Shown: in pieces, positions 55,497-63,779 of the stretch
Layout: each line of letters starts with the position of its first letter
How positions within the stretch are numbered: position 1 is the first letter of the stretch
Source of the DNA: Thermoactinomyces daqus
GTDB taxonomy: Bacteria; Bacillota; Bacilli; Thermoactinomycetales; Thermoactinomycetaceae
DNA length: 64,000 bases
Direction of reading: 5' to 3'
Assembly: GCF_000763315.1 (NCBI RefSeq)
Contig: NZ_JPST01000012.1
Location: forward strand, 124,001 to 188,000
Notes under the pieces: model-generated
The model's input: only the letters and a program-made list of their open reading frames with translations
The model's database searches: none
Told to the model about the DNA's origin: nothing
Translations under genes and position numbers: made by a program

Positions 55497-56060
55497 ATGG
55501 GTGAATCAATTGACGAAATCCGCGTCGTTGTAGGGGCGGGAAAAACGATCAACAACCCGGGCTGGATTCACACTAATGAACATGAATTGAATTTGCTGAA
55601 ACCGGAAGATTGGGAAGCGCGATTTGCTGAAGAATCGATTACGGCCATTTTGGCGGAACATGTGTGGGAGCATCTGACTTTTGAAGAAGGAGTGAGGGCT
55701 GCCCGTATTTGCCGCCGTTTTTTATTGCCGGGAGGATGGATTCGCTGTGCCGTGCCGGACGGGTATTTTCAAAACAAAGAATATCAGCAACTCGTCAAAG
55801 CGGGGAGAGCGGGAAATGCGGATAACCCGGCTGCTTCGCATAAAATCGTCTATAATTATCAATCGTTCACCCGGATGTTTGAGGAAGCCGGTTTTTTGGT
55901 GAAGCTGCTTGAATACTGCGATGAAAACGGTCATTTTCATTATGTGGACTGGGATCCCCTCGATGGTTTTATCTACCGCTCCCGCCGCTTTGATCACCGC
56001 AATCAGTCGGGTGAGCTGAAAAGTGTTTCCCTGATCGTCGATGCGGTAAAGCCGTTTTGA
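55497..56060 (+). CDS. Predicted SAM-dependent methyltransferase (COG4627-like)
   Basis: A 187-residue small class I methyltransferase-like protein. The SAM-loop region is VVVGAGKTINNPGWIHTNEHELNLL (about residues 10-34), followed by ITAILAEHVWEHLTFEEGVRAA (about 52-73) and LPGGWIRCAVPDGYF. This pattern is that of COG4627 proteins, found near sugar-modification genes but without proven activity. The ATG at 55497 follows GGGGG. The downstream que operon has its own promoter. Confidence 0.82.
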   Translation: MGESIDEIRVVVGAGKTINNPGWIHTNEHELNLLKPEDWEARFAEESITAILAEHVWEHLTFEEGVRAARICRRFLLPGGWIRCAVPDGYFQNKEYQQLVKAGRAGNADNPAASHKIVYNYQSFTRMFEEAGFLVKLLEYCDENGHFHYVDWDPLDGFIYRSRRFDHRNQSGELKSVSLIVDAVKPF

Positions 56061-56183
56061 GCCGCTGATTGCAGGCAACCCTTACCTTTGAATTCCACGA
56101 TATCTGCCCGGCTTTTCCGAAACGATGGCCGGGTTGCTCTCCGCTCTTTTGAATCCCTGATTTTCCCTTTTTTAAGACCGATC

Positions 56184-56212
56184 TTGTGAAACAAGGCGAA
56201 TTTCGCTATGAT
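56184..56212 (+). promoter_or_regulatory. Probable promoter of the que operon
   Basis: TTGTGA (56184-56189), 17 bases, TATGAT (56207-56212). It implies a leader of about 97 bases containing the hairpins GTGCGG/CCGCGC and CTGAGCG/CGCTTTTCAG. No preQ1 aptamer is recognisable. Confidence 0.6.
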
Positions 56213-56315
56213 TTTTGGATGTGCGGTATTGTCTGTCCGCGCCTGCTTTTGATAGCATGGGTTTAGTCCGGATCCTGAGCGAAACGCTTTTCAGATAGAG
56301 AAGAGGTGCGTTCTT

Positions 56316-57029
56316 TTGCAGAAAGAACGATTGACGGAAGATCCGAAACTTCCGATGGTCGAAGTATTTCAAACAGTGGAAGGAGAAGGGACGAAAGCGG
56401 GGTATCCGACCACGTTCGTACGGGTGTACAATTGCAATCTGCGCTGTACGTGGTGTGATACACCCTACAGTTATGCCCCCGCCAAACCGGAGTACTTTGC
56501 CACGGTATCAGAAATTGTCGGGCAGGTGAGGGAATACGGCAATCGGCACATCTGCCTGACCGGGGGTGAGCCGCTGATGCACGGGAATAAGTCCCTTCTT
56601 TTGATGGCGGCCCTTGCCGGAATCGAAGAGGTGGATGACGTGCATGTGGAAACCAACGGCGCCATCCACCTCGGGCCTTTTGATGAATGGCGCAAAAACA
56701 ACGGAAAAATCGGGCAAAAGGTCCGGTTTATTTTGGATTACAAACTGCCGGCCAGCGGAGAAAACGACAAGATGATTGAAGAGAATTTTGCCTTTTTGCG
56801 TGACACGGATGAGGTGAAGTTTGTGATCGCTGATGAGGAAGATTTTTGCCTGGCGGCGTCCGTGGTAAAGGAAAAAATGAAGAAGGGCGTCCCGCTGTTC
56901 AGCCCGGTCTGGGAAACGATGAAACCGGACCGTCTGGTGGATCTGATCCTCGAACAGCGATTGACTAAGGTCAAACTCAATTTGCAGATTCACAAAATCA
57001 TTTGGGACCCCGATGCGCGGGGCGTTTAA
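56316..57029 (+). CDS. queE: 7-carboxy-7-deazaguanine synthase QueE
   Basis: A 237-residue radical SAM enzyme that turns 6-carboxytetrahydropterin into 7-carboxy-7-deazaguanine, the key ring contraction in queuosine synthesis. The cluster cysteines are C40, C44 and C47 (CNLRCTWCDT), preceded by the family signature FQTVEGEGTKAGYPTTFVR. The TTG start follows GAGAAGAGGTG. It is first in a queE-queC-queD-queF operon that makes preQ1 from queD product. Confidence 0.95.
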   Translation: MQKERLTEDPKLPMVEVFQTVEGEGTKAGYPTTFVRVYNCNLRCTWCDTPYSYAPAKPEYFATVSEIVGQVREYGNRHICLTGGEPLMHGNKSLLLMAALAGIEEVDDVHVETNGAIHLGPFDEWRKNNGKIGQKVRFILDYKLPASGENDKMIEENFAFLRDTDEVKFVIADEEDFCLAASVVKEKMKKGVPLFSPVWETMKPDRLVDLILEQRLTKVKLNLQIHKIIWDPDARGV

Positions 57030-57043
57030 GGGGGAGAAAACGC

Positions 57044-57742
57044 ATGAGCAATCGAGCGGTTGTCGTATTGAGCGGCGGTTTGGACAGTACCACGTGCATG
57101 GGGATTGCCAAAGAGGCAGGCTATGAATTGTATCCCATCACTTTTTATTACCAGCAGCGGCATGACAAAGAAGTGGAGCATGCCAAAAAAGTGGCGGCTT
57201 TCTATGGAGTGGAACAACGGCATAAAATCGTGAACGTTTCCTTTTTGGGGGATATTGGCGGCAGTGCCCTGACCGACGAGGCGATCGAGGTGCAAACAGG
57301 CGGAGTGCAGGATGGGATTCCCGACACCTATGTGCCGGCGCGAAATTTGATTTTCTTGTCACTGGCGACCGCTTATGCCGAAGTGATCGGGGCGGAAAAG
57401 ATTTATACAGGAGTGACTGCGGTTGATTACAGCGGTTATCCGGACTGTCGGCCCGAGTTTATCGCTGCGATGACGGAGACGATTAATCTTGCGACCAAAA
57501 TGGGGGTTACATCGGAGGGAAAATTGAGCATTGAGACACCGCTCATTCATTGGTCCAAAGCGGAAATCATCAGGCGCGGCTTGGAACTCGGCGTACCGTA
57601 TGAACTGACCACTTCCTGCTACCTCGGCGGGGAAGAAGCCTGCGGGGAATGCGACAGCTGCCTGCTCAGGCTCAAGGGTTTTGCGGAAAACAACGCAACT
57701 GATCCGATCCCCTATAAAAAAATTCCCTCACAATTCAGGTGA
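57044..57742 (+). CDS. queC: 7-cyano-7-deazaguanine synthase QueC
   Basis: A 232-residue ATP-dependent nitrile-forming enzyme that makes preQ0 from 7-carboxy-7-deazaguanine and ammonia. The PP-loop SGGLDST is at residues 10-16. The zinc site lies in SCYLGGEEACGECDSC (four Cys). The ATG at 57044 after AAGGGGGAG is used rather than the longer frame overlapping queE. Confidence 0.96.
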   Translation: MSNRAVVVLSGGLDSTTCMGIAKEAGYELYPITFYYQQRHDKEVEHAKKVAAFYGVEQRHKIVNVSFLGDIGGSALTDEAIEVQTGGVQDGIPDTYVPARNLIFLSLATAYAEVIGAEKIYTGVTAVDYSGYPDCRPEFIAAMTETINLATKMGVTSEGKLSIETPLIHWSKAEIIRRGLELGVPYELTTSCYLGGEEACGECDSCLLRLKGFAENNATDPIPYKKIPSQFR

Positions 57743-57748
57743 TGAACG

Positions 57749-58135
57749 ATGCGCGGCAAGTATACACTCGTCAAGCATTTCTGGATTTCCTGTGCCCATA
57801 GCGTCCCGGGTGCGGGCAAGTGCGAACGGATTCACGGTCATAACTACAAAGTGACTTTTTGCGTGGAGGGGCAGGAACTGGACGAGCAGCATATGTTGAT
57901 TGATTTCCGTCAGGTAAAGCATGCATTGGAAAAAAAATATGACCATTATCTGCTTAACCAGTTTCCCGAATTCGATCCCGAGCAAGGAGGGGCTGCCCCC
58001 ACTACGGAAAAAGTGGCTGAAGTCTTTTTCTCGATCATCGATGGCCTTTGCCGGCAAAAGAAAAACCAGCCGCTGGTCAAATGGGTCGAAGTGCAGGAAA
58101 CGAATGAAGCCTATGCGCGTTTTGAGCGTTTATAA
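57749..58135 (+). CDS. queD: 6-carboxytetrahydropterin synthase QueD
   Basis: A 128-residue PTPS-fold enzyme that makes 6-carboxytetrahydropterin from dihydroneopterin triphosphate. Zinc ligands are H17, H29 and H31 and the catalytic Cys is C25, in [20 protein letters not shown]. It starts seven bases after queC. Confidence 0.95.
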   Translation: MRGKYTLVKHFWISCAHSVPGAGKCERIHGHNYKVTFCVEGQELDEQHMLIDFRQVKHALEKKYDHYLLNQFPEFDPEQGGAAPTTEKVAEVFFSIIDGLCRQKKNQPLVKWVEVQETNEAYARFERL

Positions 58136-58155
58136 TCATGTGTGGAGGAAAGAAC

Positions 58156-58647
58156 ATGAACGAGCAAAAGAAGGAAGACTTGAATCTGCATTTGCTTGGC
58201 AGCAAGACGGACTATGAATTTGAATATAATCCCGGTTTGCTCGAAGCGTTTGATAACCGTCATCCGGACCTCGACTACTTTGTCAAGTTTAATTGCCCGG
58301 AATTTACCAGCCTTTGTCCGATTACCAACCAGCCCGATTTTGCTACAATCTATATCAGTTATGTTCCGGATCAAAAGCTGGTGGAGAGCAAGTCGCTCAA
58401 GCTTTATCTCTTCAGCTTCCGCAATCACGGGGACTTTCATGAAAACTGTGTGGTTGTCATCATGAAAGACTTGATTAAAAAATTGGATCCCAAATATATC
58501 GAAGTCTGGGGAAAATTTCTCCCGCGCGGCGGGATCAGCATTGATCCTTATGTCAATTATGGAAAACCAGGGACAAAATGGGAGAAAATTGCGCAGGAGC
58601 GCTTGGCCAAGCACGACCTCTACCCGGAGCGGGTGGATAACCGATAA
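58156..58647 (+). CDS. queF: NADPH-dependent 7-cyano-7-deazaguanine reductase QueF
   Basis: A 163-residue single-domain (type I) T-fold reductase that converts preQ0 to preQ1. The catalytic Cys is C54 in [15 protein letters not shown], with Asp61 as the proton donor and ESKSLKLYL as the NADPH-binding QueF motif. The ATG at 58156 after GTGGAGGAAAG is used. It ends the operon at a long hairpin terminator. tgt, queA and queG are not in the window. Confidence 0.96.
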   Translation: MNEQKKEDLNLHLLGSKTDYEFEYNPGLLEAFDNRHPDLDYFVKFNCPEFTSLCPITNQPDFATIYISYVPDQKLVESKSLKLYLFSFRNHGDFHENCVVVIMKDLIKKLDPKYIEVWGKFLPRGGISIDPYVNYGKPGTKWEKIAQERLAKHDLYPERVDNR

Positions 58648-58679
58648 GGAATATACAGCTGGCGAACACGATAGAAGCG

Positions 58680-58737
58680 CGGGTGTACCTCTGATCGACC
58701 ATTTGAAACGCTGGGAATGAAGGGGTGCACCCGTTTT
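58680..58737 (+). terminator. que operon terminator
   Basis: CGGGTGTACC pairs with GGTGCACCCG (one G-U pair) and is followed by TTTT. The loop of 33 bases is large. Confidence 0.7.
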
Positions 58738-58882
58738 CACAAAAAAACCTTAACGAATTTGTTTTTCAAATGAGAACCAGAAACATGTAAAACATTTCTG
58801 ATTATTGTTTGCTGAATTTGATTATTTTTCTTATACTTTGGTTAAGAAAAAACCCTATAAAGTATAGAGGTGTGTTAAATCC

Positions 58883-59482
58883 ATGTCTTCACAAGGCGAG
58901 CACTGGCTCCAAAAGAGGTTTGGCACCGAAAAACGGGCCAACACATTTTATGAAAATCAGATGCTTGATCACCTGTCGCCTGCCATGCAGGATTTTCTCC
59001 TGAAACAGGAAATGATGTTTCTTGCCACAAGCGACCGCCAGGGGAATTGCGATATGTCCTTTCGTGCCGGTAAACCAGGGTTTATACATATAATAAATAA
59101 AAAAAACGTGATATACCCGGAGTATCGTGGAAATGGTGTATTGGCAAGCCTTGGGAACATGTTGGAAAATCCGCATATCGGAATGTTGTTTATCGATTTT
59201 TTTACCCACAGAATCGGTCTGCATATCAACGGGACAGCGGGAATCATTGAAGATGAAGCACTGACGCGATGCATTCCGAGACCGATTGCGCTTCATCTGC
59301 AGCAGACAGTGGAAAAACAGGTGGAGGCTTGGGTTTTGGTGAAAATTGACGAAGCTTATATTCATTGTTCCAAAAACATTCCCTTGCTGAAAAAGGTGGA
59401 ACCAGCTGTGCAGGCAAATCAAATGTCCACGGCCAGCGGGGACTTTTTTGGGACAAAGATGTACAAGCAGCAAATGACGTGA
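58883..59482 (+). CDS. Pyridoxamine-5'-phosphate-oxidase-fold protein
   Basis: A 199-residue split-barrel flavin-fold protein. Family features are FLLKQEMMFLATSDRQGNCDMSFRAGKPGFI (about residues 39-69) and PEYRGNGVLASLGNMLENPHIGMLFIDF (about 78-105), the FMN-binding strands of the PNPOx family. True PdxH activity is unlikely because the PLP-binding ends are not conserved in such proteins; an FMN- or F420-like redox role is possible. The ATG at 58883 has only a weak ribosome site (AGAGGTG). Confidence 0.82.
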   Translation: MSSQGEHWLQKRFGTEKRANTFYENQMLDHLSPAMQDFLLKQEMMFLATSDRQGNCDMSFRAGKPGFIHIINKKNVIYPEYRGNGVLASLGNMLENPHIGMLFIDFFTHRIGLHINGTAGIIEDEALTRCIPRPIALHLQQTVEKQVEAWVLVKIDEAYIHCSKNIPLLKKVEPAVQANQMSTASGDFFGTKMYKQQMT

Positions 59483-59555
59483 CAAAGGCCTCAAGCATGA
59501 TTGGTAGACTCTTGCTTTGAAAATGGGATAAAATAGATGCGAAGGAGGGATGACA

Positions 59556-59999
59556 GTGTCCATGAACTTTTATGTCCAACAAATGCAAGCTATGGTTCAA
59601 CATATGCGTGATGAGTTGACCAACGTCGGATTTAAGGAATTGCGCACACCCGAAGAGGTGGATGCAGCCTTGACCGGCGAAGGCGCAAAAGGAACGGCCC
59701 TGGTGGTGGTCAACTCCGTTTGCGGATGCGCAGCCGGCCTGGCCCGCCCCGCAGCTGCCTTTTCGCTGAAACACGATAAAGTGCCGGATCATTTATATAC
59801 CGTTTTTGCCGGGCAAGACCGGGAAGCAACCGCCCGGGCACGCGAGTATTTTGAAGGTCAACCGCCTTCTTCCCCGTCTTTTGCTCTTTTAAAAGACGGC
59901 AAGTTGGTGCATATGATTCACCGTCATGAAATCGAGAATGTGCCGCTGGAAGAGATCGCTGCCAACCTGACGGCTGCTTATGACCGGTATTGTGACTAA
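59556..59999 (+). CDS. Bacilliredoxin, BrxA/BrxB family
   Basis: A 147-residue thioredoxin-fold protein that removes bacillithiol from S-bacillithiolated proteins. The active-site CGC is C56-G-C58 in VVNSVCGCAAGLARPAA, the family hallmark. The GTG at 59556 (MSMNF) is preferred because the ATG at 59550 directly abuts the ribosome site GGAGG. Its presence indicates that the organism makes bacillithiol. Confidence 0.95.
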   Translation: MSMNFYVQQMQAMVQHMRDELTNVGFKELRTPEEVDAALTGEGAKGTALVVVNSVCGCAAGLARPAAAFSLKHDKVPDHLYTVFAGQDREATARAREYFEGQPPSSPSFALLKDGKLVHMIHRHEIENVPLEEIAANLTAAYDRYCD

Positions 60000-60019
60000 T
60001 TGCAGAATGACGGCCCTTG

Positions 60020-60050
60020 AACTCCCTCCCAATTCTGAGGGAGTTTTTTC
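60020..60050 (+). terminator. Terminator after the bacilliredoxin gene
   Basis: A perfect stem AACTCCCTC/GAGGGAGTT with an 8-base loop is followed by a T-run. The next 165 bases to 60215 hold no supported gene. Confidence 0.92.
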
Positions 60051-60215
60051 TGTGAAATAGCGGCGGGGGATGCCGCGCCCCTCCCGATTGTGTCCAGCTT
60101 TCATCCCTGTTTTTCTGCCGGTGAGAAGGTGTCATTTCTTTGGCTGATGAGCGGCAAGGGTGCATTTCTCTTCATCGATTGATTACAATGGTAGAGAGAG
60201 GAGAGATGGCGGGGA

Positions 60216-61178
60216 ATGGAAATCATCGCTGGTTTGTTGCTGGTGTTTTTCATTGGAATGAGCATCGTGGTCAATGTTCTCTATCGGTTGGCCAAGAGAA
60301 AGAAACACCGGCTTTTATACGTTTTGCCCGATCTTGGCATGCAGGATCATGGCGAAGAGTTTCGGGGAAACTTCCGGGCATTGTTGCGCCACTTGGAACA
60401 ATCGCTTTCCGAACGCTATGTGGAACGGGTTAAGGAACGCGTCATTCGCGAACACCAAATCAGTCTGACTGAATGGGAAAACCGCTGGTTTGAATGGAAA
60501 CGTTATTTGATCATGGCCGCGCTCCTGAAAAGTGTTCCGATGTTCAGCCGGGAAGTCGATGAAATCTGGCACGAAAAATTGATGTTTACCCGCGAATATG
60601 AGGATTTTTGCAGACGTTACCTTAAAACGGCATTGCACCATGCCCCGAACAAAACGGATGCGCCTTTTAATCCGCAAGAACGCGCGTGGTTCGATCTCGT
60701 GTATGTCCTGCTGTTCAAACCGACCCGGTACAGTTTGCAAACCTGGGGACCCTTCTTGCGACACTCGTTATCCAGGGAATTCCTCGAAGAATTCAAAAAG
60801 GAAGACGAGGATCGGTTGGCAGAGAAATATTTCAACACTCGGGCGCAAAATGATCTTCCCGGAGCTGGAGTGCTTGTTCGCCATTTGATTCAATACATAA
60901 AAAAACTGCTGAGAGAAGTTGAACATCACGCTTTCCGATTTGGCACGGATGTTGATTCATTTCGGAAGAACGCCGCGTTTCAGCCGCAAAACAAAGATTT
61001 GGCTCTTTCAATGGTTAAGGGTGTCATCTTTTTGTCCAGTTATTTTCCGGAAAGTTTTCGCCAGCGTTACCAGGAGTTGTTTGGCAAAGATCCGGGGTCG
61101 GAGGATGAGCTTGGATGTTTTGCCGCTTCAGGCAGTGACGTGGAAACAGCGGACGGAAAAAAGGAGTTTTTGGATTAG
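60216..61178 (+). CDS. Membrane-anchored protein with a GRDP-like WH...Y..FC motif
   Basis: A 320-residue protein with one N-terminal membrane helix (about residues 1-22), a basic stop-transfer patch (RLAKRKKHR) and a long helical cytoplasmic part. Residues about 112-128 read EVDEIWHEKLMFTREYEDFC, resembling the VDxxWHxHxL...Y..FC signature of glycine-rich-domain-like (GRDP-like) proteins. That His and Cys pattern may bind metal. The function is unknown. The ATG at 60216 follows AGGAGAG. A terminator follows. Confidence 0.72.
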   Translation: MEIIAGLLLVFFIGMSIVVNVLYRLAKRKKHRLLYVLPDLGMQDHGEEFRGNFRALLRHLEQSLSERYVERVKERVIREHQISLTEWENRWFEWKRYLIMAALLKSVPMFSREVDEIWHEKLMFTREYEDFCRRYLKTALHHAPNKTDAPFNPQERAWFDLVYVLLFKPTRYSLQTWGPFLRHSLSREFLEEFKKEDEDRLAEKYFNTRAQNDLPGAGVLVRHLIQYIKKLLREVEHHAFRFGTDVDSFRKNAAFQPQNKDLALSMVKGVIFLSSYFPESFRQRYQELFGKDPGSEDELGCFAASGSDVETADGKKEFLD

Positions 61179-61182
61179 CAAC

Positions 61183-61220
61183 CATCCGCAGGGGGCCGAA
61201 GCCTCTGCGGATGATTTTTA
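61183..61220 (+). terminator. Terminator after the GRDP-like gene
   Basis: CATCCGCAG/CTGCGGATG has a 13-base loop and is followed by ATTTTTAT. It separates convergent genes. Confidence 0.85.
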
Positions 61221-61226
61221 TGTAGA

Positions 61227-61943
61227 TCACTCTGTGCCAAAGAAAGTTTGCAGGGCACGGGGCAGGTCCCGTTGCCAGAAGCCCCAGGTGTGGTCTCCCT
61301 CATCTTCAATGTAGTGAACTTGCGCGTTTTTTTCCTTCAGGCTGCGATAAATTTCGCGATTGCGCGCAACGAGATCGAACGTGCCCAGATGCGTGGGAAC
61401 GGCCGTTTCCGATGTTCCGACCGATTGATACAGTTTAAGGCGGGAGAGCGAAGGCTGACGCAGGATTTGCTCAGTCGTCGCTTCCATGAACGCGCCGGAT
61501 TGGGAGAGCACTTGGTCACATACCTCGGGATAAGTCAAGGCGATATGCAGGGAGACTGTTCCGCCGAGGGAGGAACCGCCGATCACGAGATCCTCTTTTT
61601 TCCGGCTGGCGGGATACTTTGTGCGAATCAAAGGGAGAAGTTCTTCGACGATCATGTTCATGTGAAGCGGCTGACGCTGGCCGATGGGTGAGTATTCCGA
61701 CGTGCGTTTTTCCTTTTGCACGGGTACGGCCGCCATCATGAACGGTATGATTTTTTTCTGCTCCATCATGCGGGTGGCCTGGGTTACTATCCGGCCAAGA
61801 TTAAAGTAATCCGGCCCGTCATGCAATACGAGCAGAGGATATTCTCCGTTTTTCTCTTCGTCGTCGGGAAGATAAACCAAAATTTCTTTTGTTTCACCCA
61901 GATGCTTGCTGTTCAATTCTTCTCTTTTGATGATCCTTTTCAA
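61227..61943 (-). CDS. Esterase, enterochelin-esterase/esterase-D-like alpha/beta hydrolase
   Basis: A 238-residue alpha/beta hydrolase of the Fes/esterase D branch. The nucleophile motif is GGSSLGGTVS (about residues 121-130), and the catalytic His is in DEGDHTWGFW (about 214-223). The N-terminal strand ILVYLPDDEEKNGEYPLLVLHDG carries the oxyanion hole. A siderophore-esterase role is conceivable but there is no iron-uptake context. The TTG at 61943 follows AAAAGGAG. Confidence 0.87.
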   Translation of the reverse strand: MKRIIKREELNSKHLGETKEILVYLPDDEEKNGEYPLLVLHDGPDYFNLGRIVTQATRMMEQKKIIPFMMAAVPVQKEKRTSEYSPIGQRQPLHMNMIVEELLPLIRTKYPASRKKEDLVIGGSSLGGTVSLHIALTYPEVCDQVLSQSGAFMEATTEQILRQPSLSRLKLYQSVGTSETAVPTHLGTFDLVARNREIYRSLKEKNAQVHYIEDEGDHTWGFWQRDLPRALQTFFGTE

Positions 61944-62217
61944 TGTGATTGGCTCCTTTTCCCTTGGTGTAAGACGATTGTACCCATACTATACCTTATT
62001 TTTGCTTTATTTACCTGTTGATTATTTATATCACTTTCTTGTATATTTATACTGTTGGTATTGATAGTTTAAAGGTATTTGTGTTCAGGACTCAATAAAA
62101 TATACAAGAAATCTGTCATTTCTAACGAGTGCGGAAAAATATTGCTTTGCGTTTTTTTAAAAAAATTATAAAATCGAGTTAGAGGGAAATGGCTATAAAA
62201 AAAGGGGAGGTCGTCTG
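61944..62217. other. AT-rich intergenic region before the permease
   Basis: About 270 bases of AT-rich DNA with divergent promoters expected. TTTTTTTAAAAAAA at about 62153-62166 is a perfect palindrome close to the permease gene. I see no reading frame of note. Confidence 0.4.
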
Positions 62218-63627
62218 TTGAATACGAGTCAAGAGCAGCAAGGACAGCTGAAACAATCGATGAAGAGCCGCCACTTGTTCATGATTGCCCTCGGTGGAGT
62301 GATCGGAACGGGCTTCTTCCTCAGTACAGGCTTCACGATCGGACAGGCGGGGCCGTTAGGTGCGGTATTATCTTATATAATCGGCGGAATCTGCATGTAC
62401 CTGATCATGTTGTGCCTGGGTGAATTATCTGTGGCGATGCCTTCTGCAGGATCGTTCCAGGATTATACCACCAAATTCATCGGGCCGGCCACCGGTTTTG
62501 CCGTCGGATGGATGTATTGGCTGGGCTGGGCCGTGACAGTGGCGCTGGAACTCACGTCGATCGGGTTGACCATGAAGCACTGGTTTCCCCATGTCTCGAT
62601 TTGGGTATGGTGCTTAATCTTTGGAGTCGTGTTATTTGTTGTAAACGCTTTCTCGGCCAAGGGATTTGCGGAGACCGAGTTCTGGTTTGCCAGCATCAAA
62701 GTGATTACCATCATTTTGTTCATTATTTTGGGCGGGGCTGCCATGTTTGGATTCATCCACCTGAAGGGTGGAGAAGCGGCTCCCTACTTGAGCCACTTTA
62801 CTCAGGACGGGTTGTTCCCCAATGGGTTTATCAATGTGCTGGTTACGATGGTGGCCGTCAATTTTTCCTTTCAGGGGACGGAATTGATTGGGATTGCCTC
62901 CGGGGAAAGTGAAAACCCGCAAAAAACGATCCCGCGCGCCATCCGGCAAACGGTGTGGAGAACGATTTTGTTTTTTGGACTGGCTGTTTTTGTTTTATGC
63001 GGATTATTGCCGTGGAAACAGGCTGGGGTCATGGAGAGCCCGTTTGTGACTGTACTTGATAAAATCGGCATTCCATATGATGCGGATATCATGAATTTTG
63101 TCATCTTGACGGCACTGTTATCCGTGGCGAACTCGGGCTTGTACGCAACGACGCGGATGCTGTACGCCTTGTCCAAAAACGGTATGGCCAGTCCGGTGTT
63201 CGGCAGGCTGACCAAACGGGGTGTTCCGTTTAACGCTTTGATTTTGAGTATGGCAATTGCTTGCCTTTCCCTCCTGTCTTACAAATTTGCTGAGGATACT
63301 GTCTATATGGTGCTTCTTTCCATCGCGGGAATGACGGCGATTCTGGCATGGATGTCCATTGCTGCATCGCAGTTTTTCTTCCGGCGCCGTTACCTGGCCG
63401 AAGGCGGAAAATTGGAAGCACTCCATTTTAAAACGCCGCTTTATCCGGTTGTGCCGATTCTTGCCTTTCTCATTAACCTGATCGCTTTGATCAGCCTGTG
63501 GTTTGATCCGACGCAGCGGCCGGCGATCGAATACGGCATTCCGGCATTTATTCTTTGTTATATCCTGTATTTCCTCTTTTTCCGCAAAAAGAGCGAGGCC
63601 GCGAGATTGAAAATGGAAACGAAATAA
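62218..63627 (+). CDS. APC-family amino-acid permease
   Basis: A 469-residue, 12-helix amino-acid permease. The N-terminal signature SRHLFMIALGGVIGTGFFLSTG (about residues 17-38) and GELSVAMPSAGSFQDY (about 69-84) are those of the AAT branch, which includes RocE, AnsP, LysP and the S-methylmethionine permeases. Substrate is not determined by the motifs. The TTG at 62218 follows AGGGGAGG. It is monocistronic with a clear terminator. Confidence 0.9.
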   Translation: MNTSQEQQGQLKQSMKSRHLFMIALGGVIGTGFFLSTGFTIGQAGPLGAVLSYIIGGICMYLIMLCLGELSVAMPSAGSFQDYTTKFIGPATGFAVGWMYWLGWAVTVALELTSIGLTMKHWFPHVSIWVWCLIFGVVLFVVNAFSAKGFAETEFWFASIKVITIILFIILGGAAMFGFIHLKGGEAAPYLSHFTQDGLFPNGFINVLVTMVAVNFSFQGTELIGIASGESENPQKTIPRAIRQTVWRTILFFGLAVFVLCGLLPWKQAGVMESPFVTVLDKIGIPYDADIMNFVILTALLSVANSGLYATTRMLYALSKNGMASPVFGRLTKRGVPFNALILSMAIACLSLLSYKFAEDTVYMVLLSIAGMTAILAWMSIAASQFFFRRRYLAEGGKLEALHFKTPLYPVVPILAFLINLIALISLWFDPTQRPAIEYGIPAFILCYILYFLFFRKKSEAARLKMETK

Positions 63628-63637
63628 AGATGTGCGG

Positions 63638-63669
63638 GCTTCCATGTGTTGAGCATGGGAGCTTTTTTT
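63638..63669 (+). terminator. Terminator after the permease gene
   Basis: The stem GCTTCCATG/CATGGGAGC has a 7-base loop and is followed by T7. Confidence 0.92.
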
Positions 63670-63709
63670 CTGTGAAAGTGTGTATTTTATATCTGAAATA
63701 TGCAAAGTT

Positions 63710-63739
63710 TTGACCCAATAATCATAATAGATTTAAAAT
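63710..63739 (+). promoter_or_regulatory. Promoter of the acetyl-CoA synthetase-like gene
   Basis: TTGACC (63710-63715), 18 bases, TAAAAT (63734-63739), 41 bases before the start codon. Confidence 0.6.
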
Positions 63740-63779
63740 ATAGAGGGATGATTTTATTCAGAAATGGAGTGATCTTTCG

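Noticed and set aside
56213-56315. preQ1 riboswitch upstream of queE
   Set aside because: I looked for the type I and type II aptamer sequences. The leader has hairpins, but not the conserved loop and A-rich tail, so I only report a promoter.
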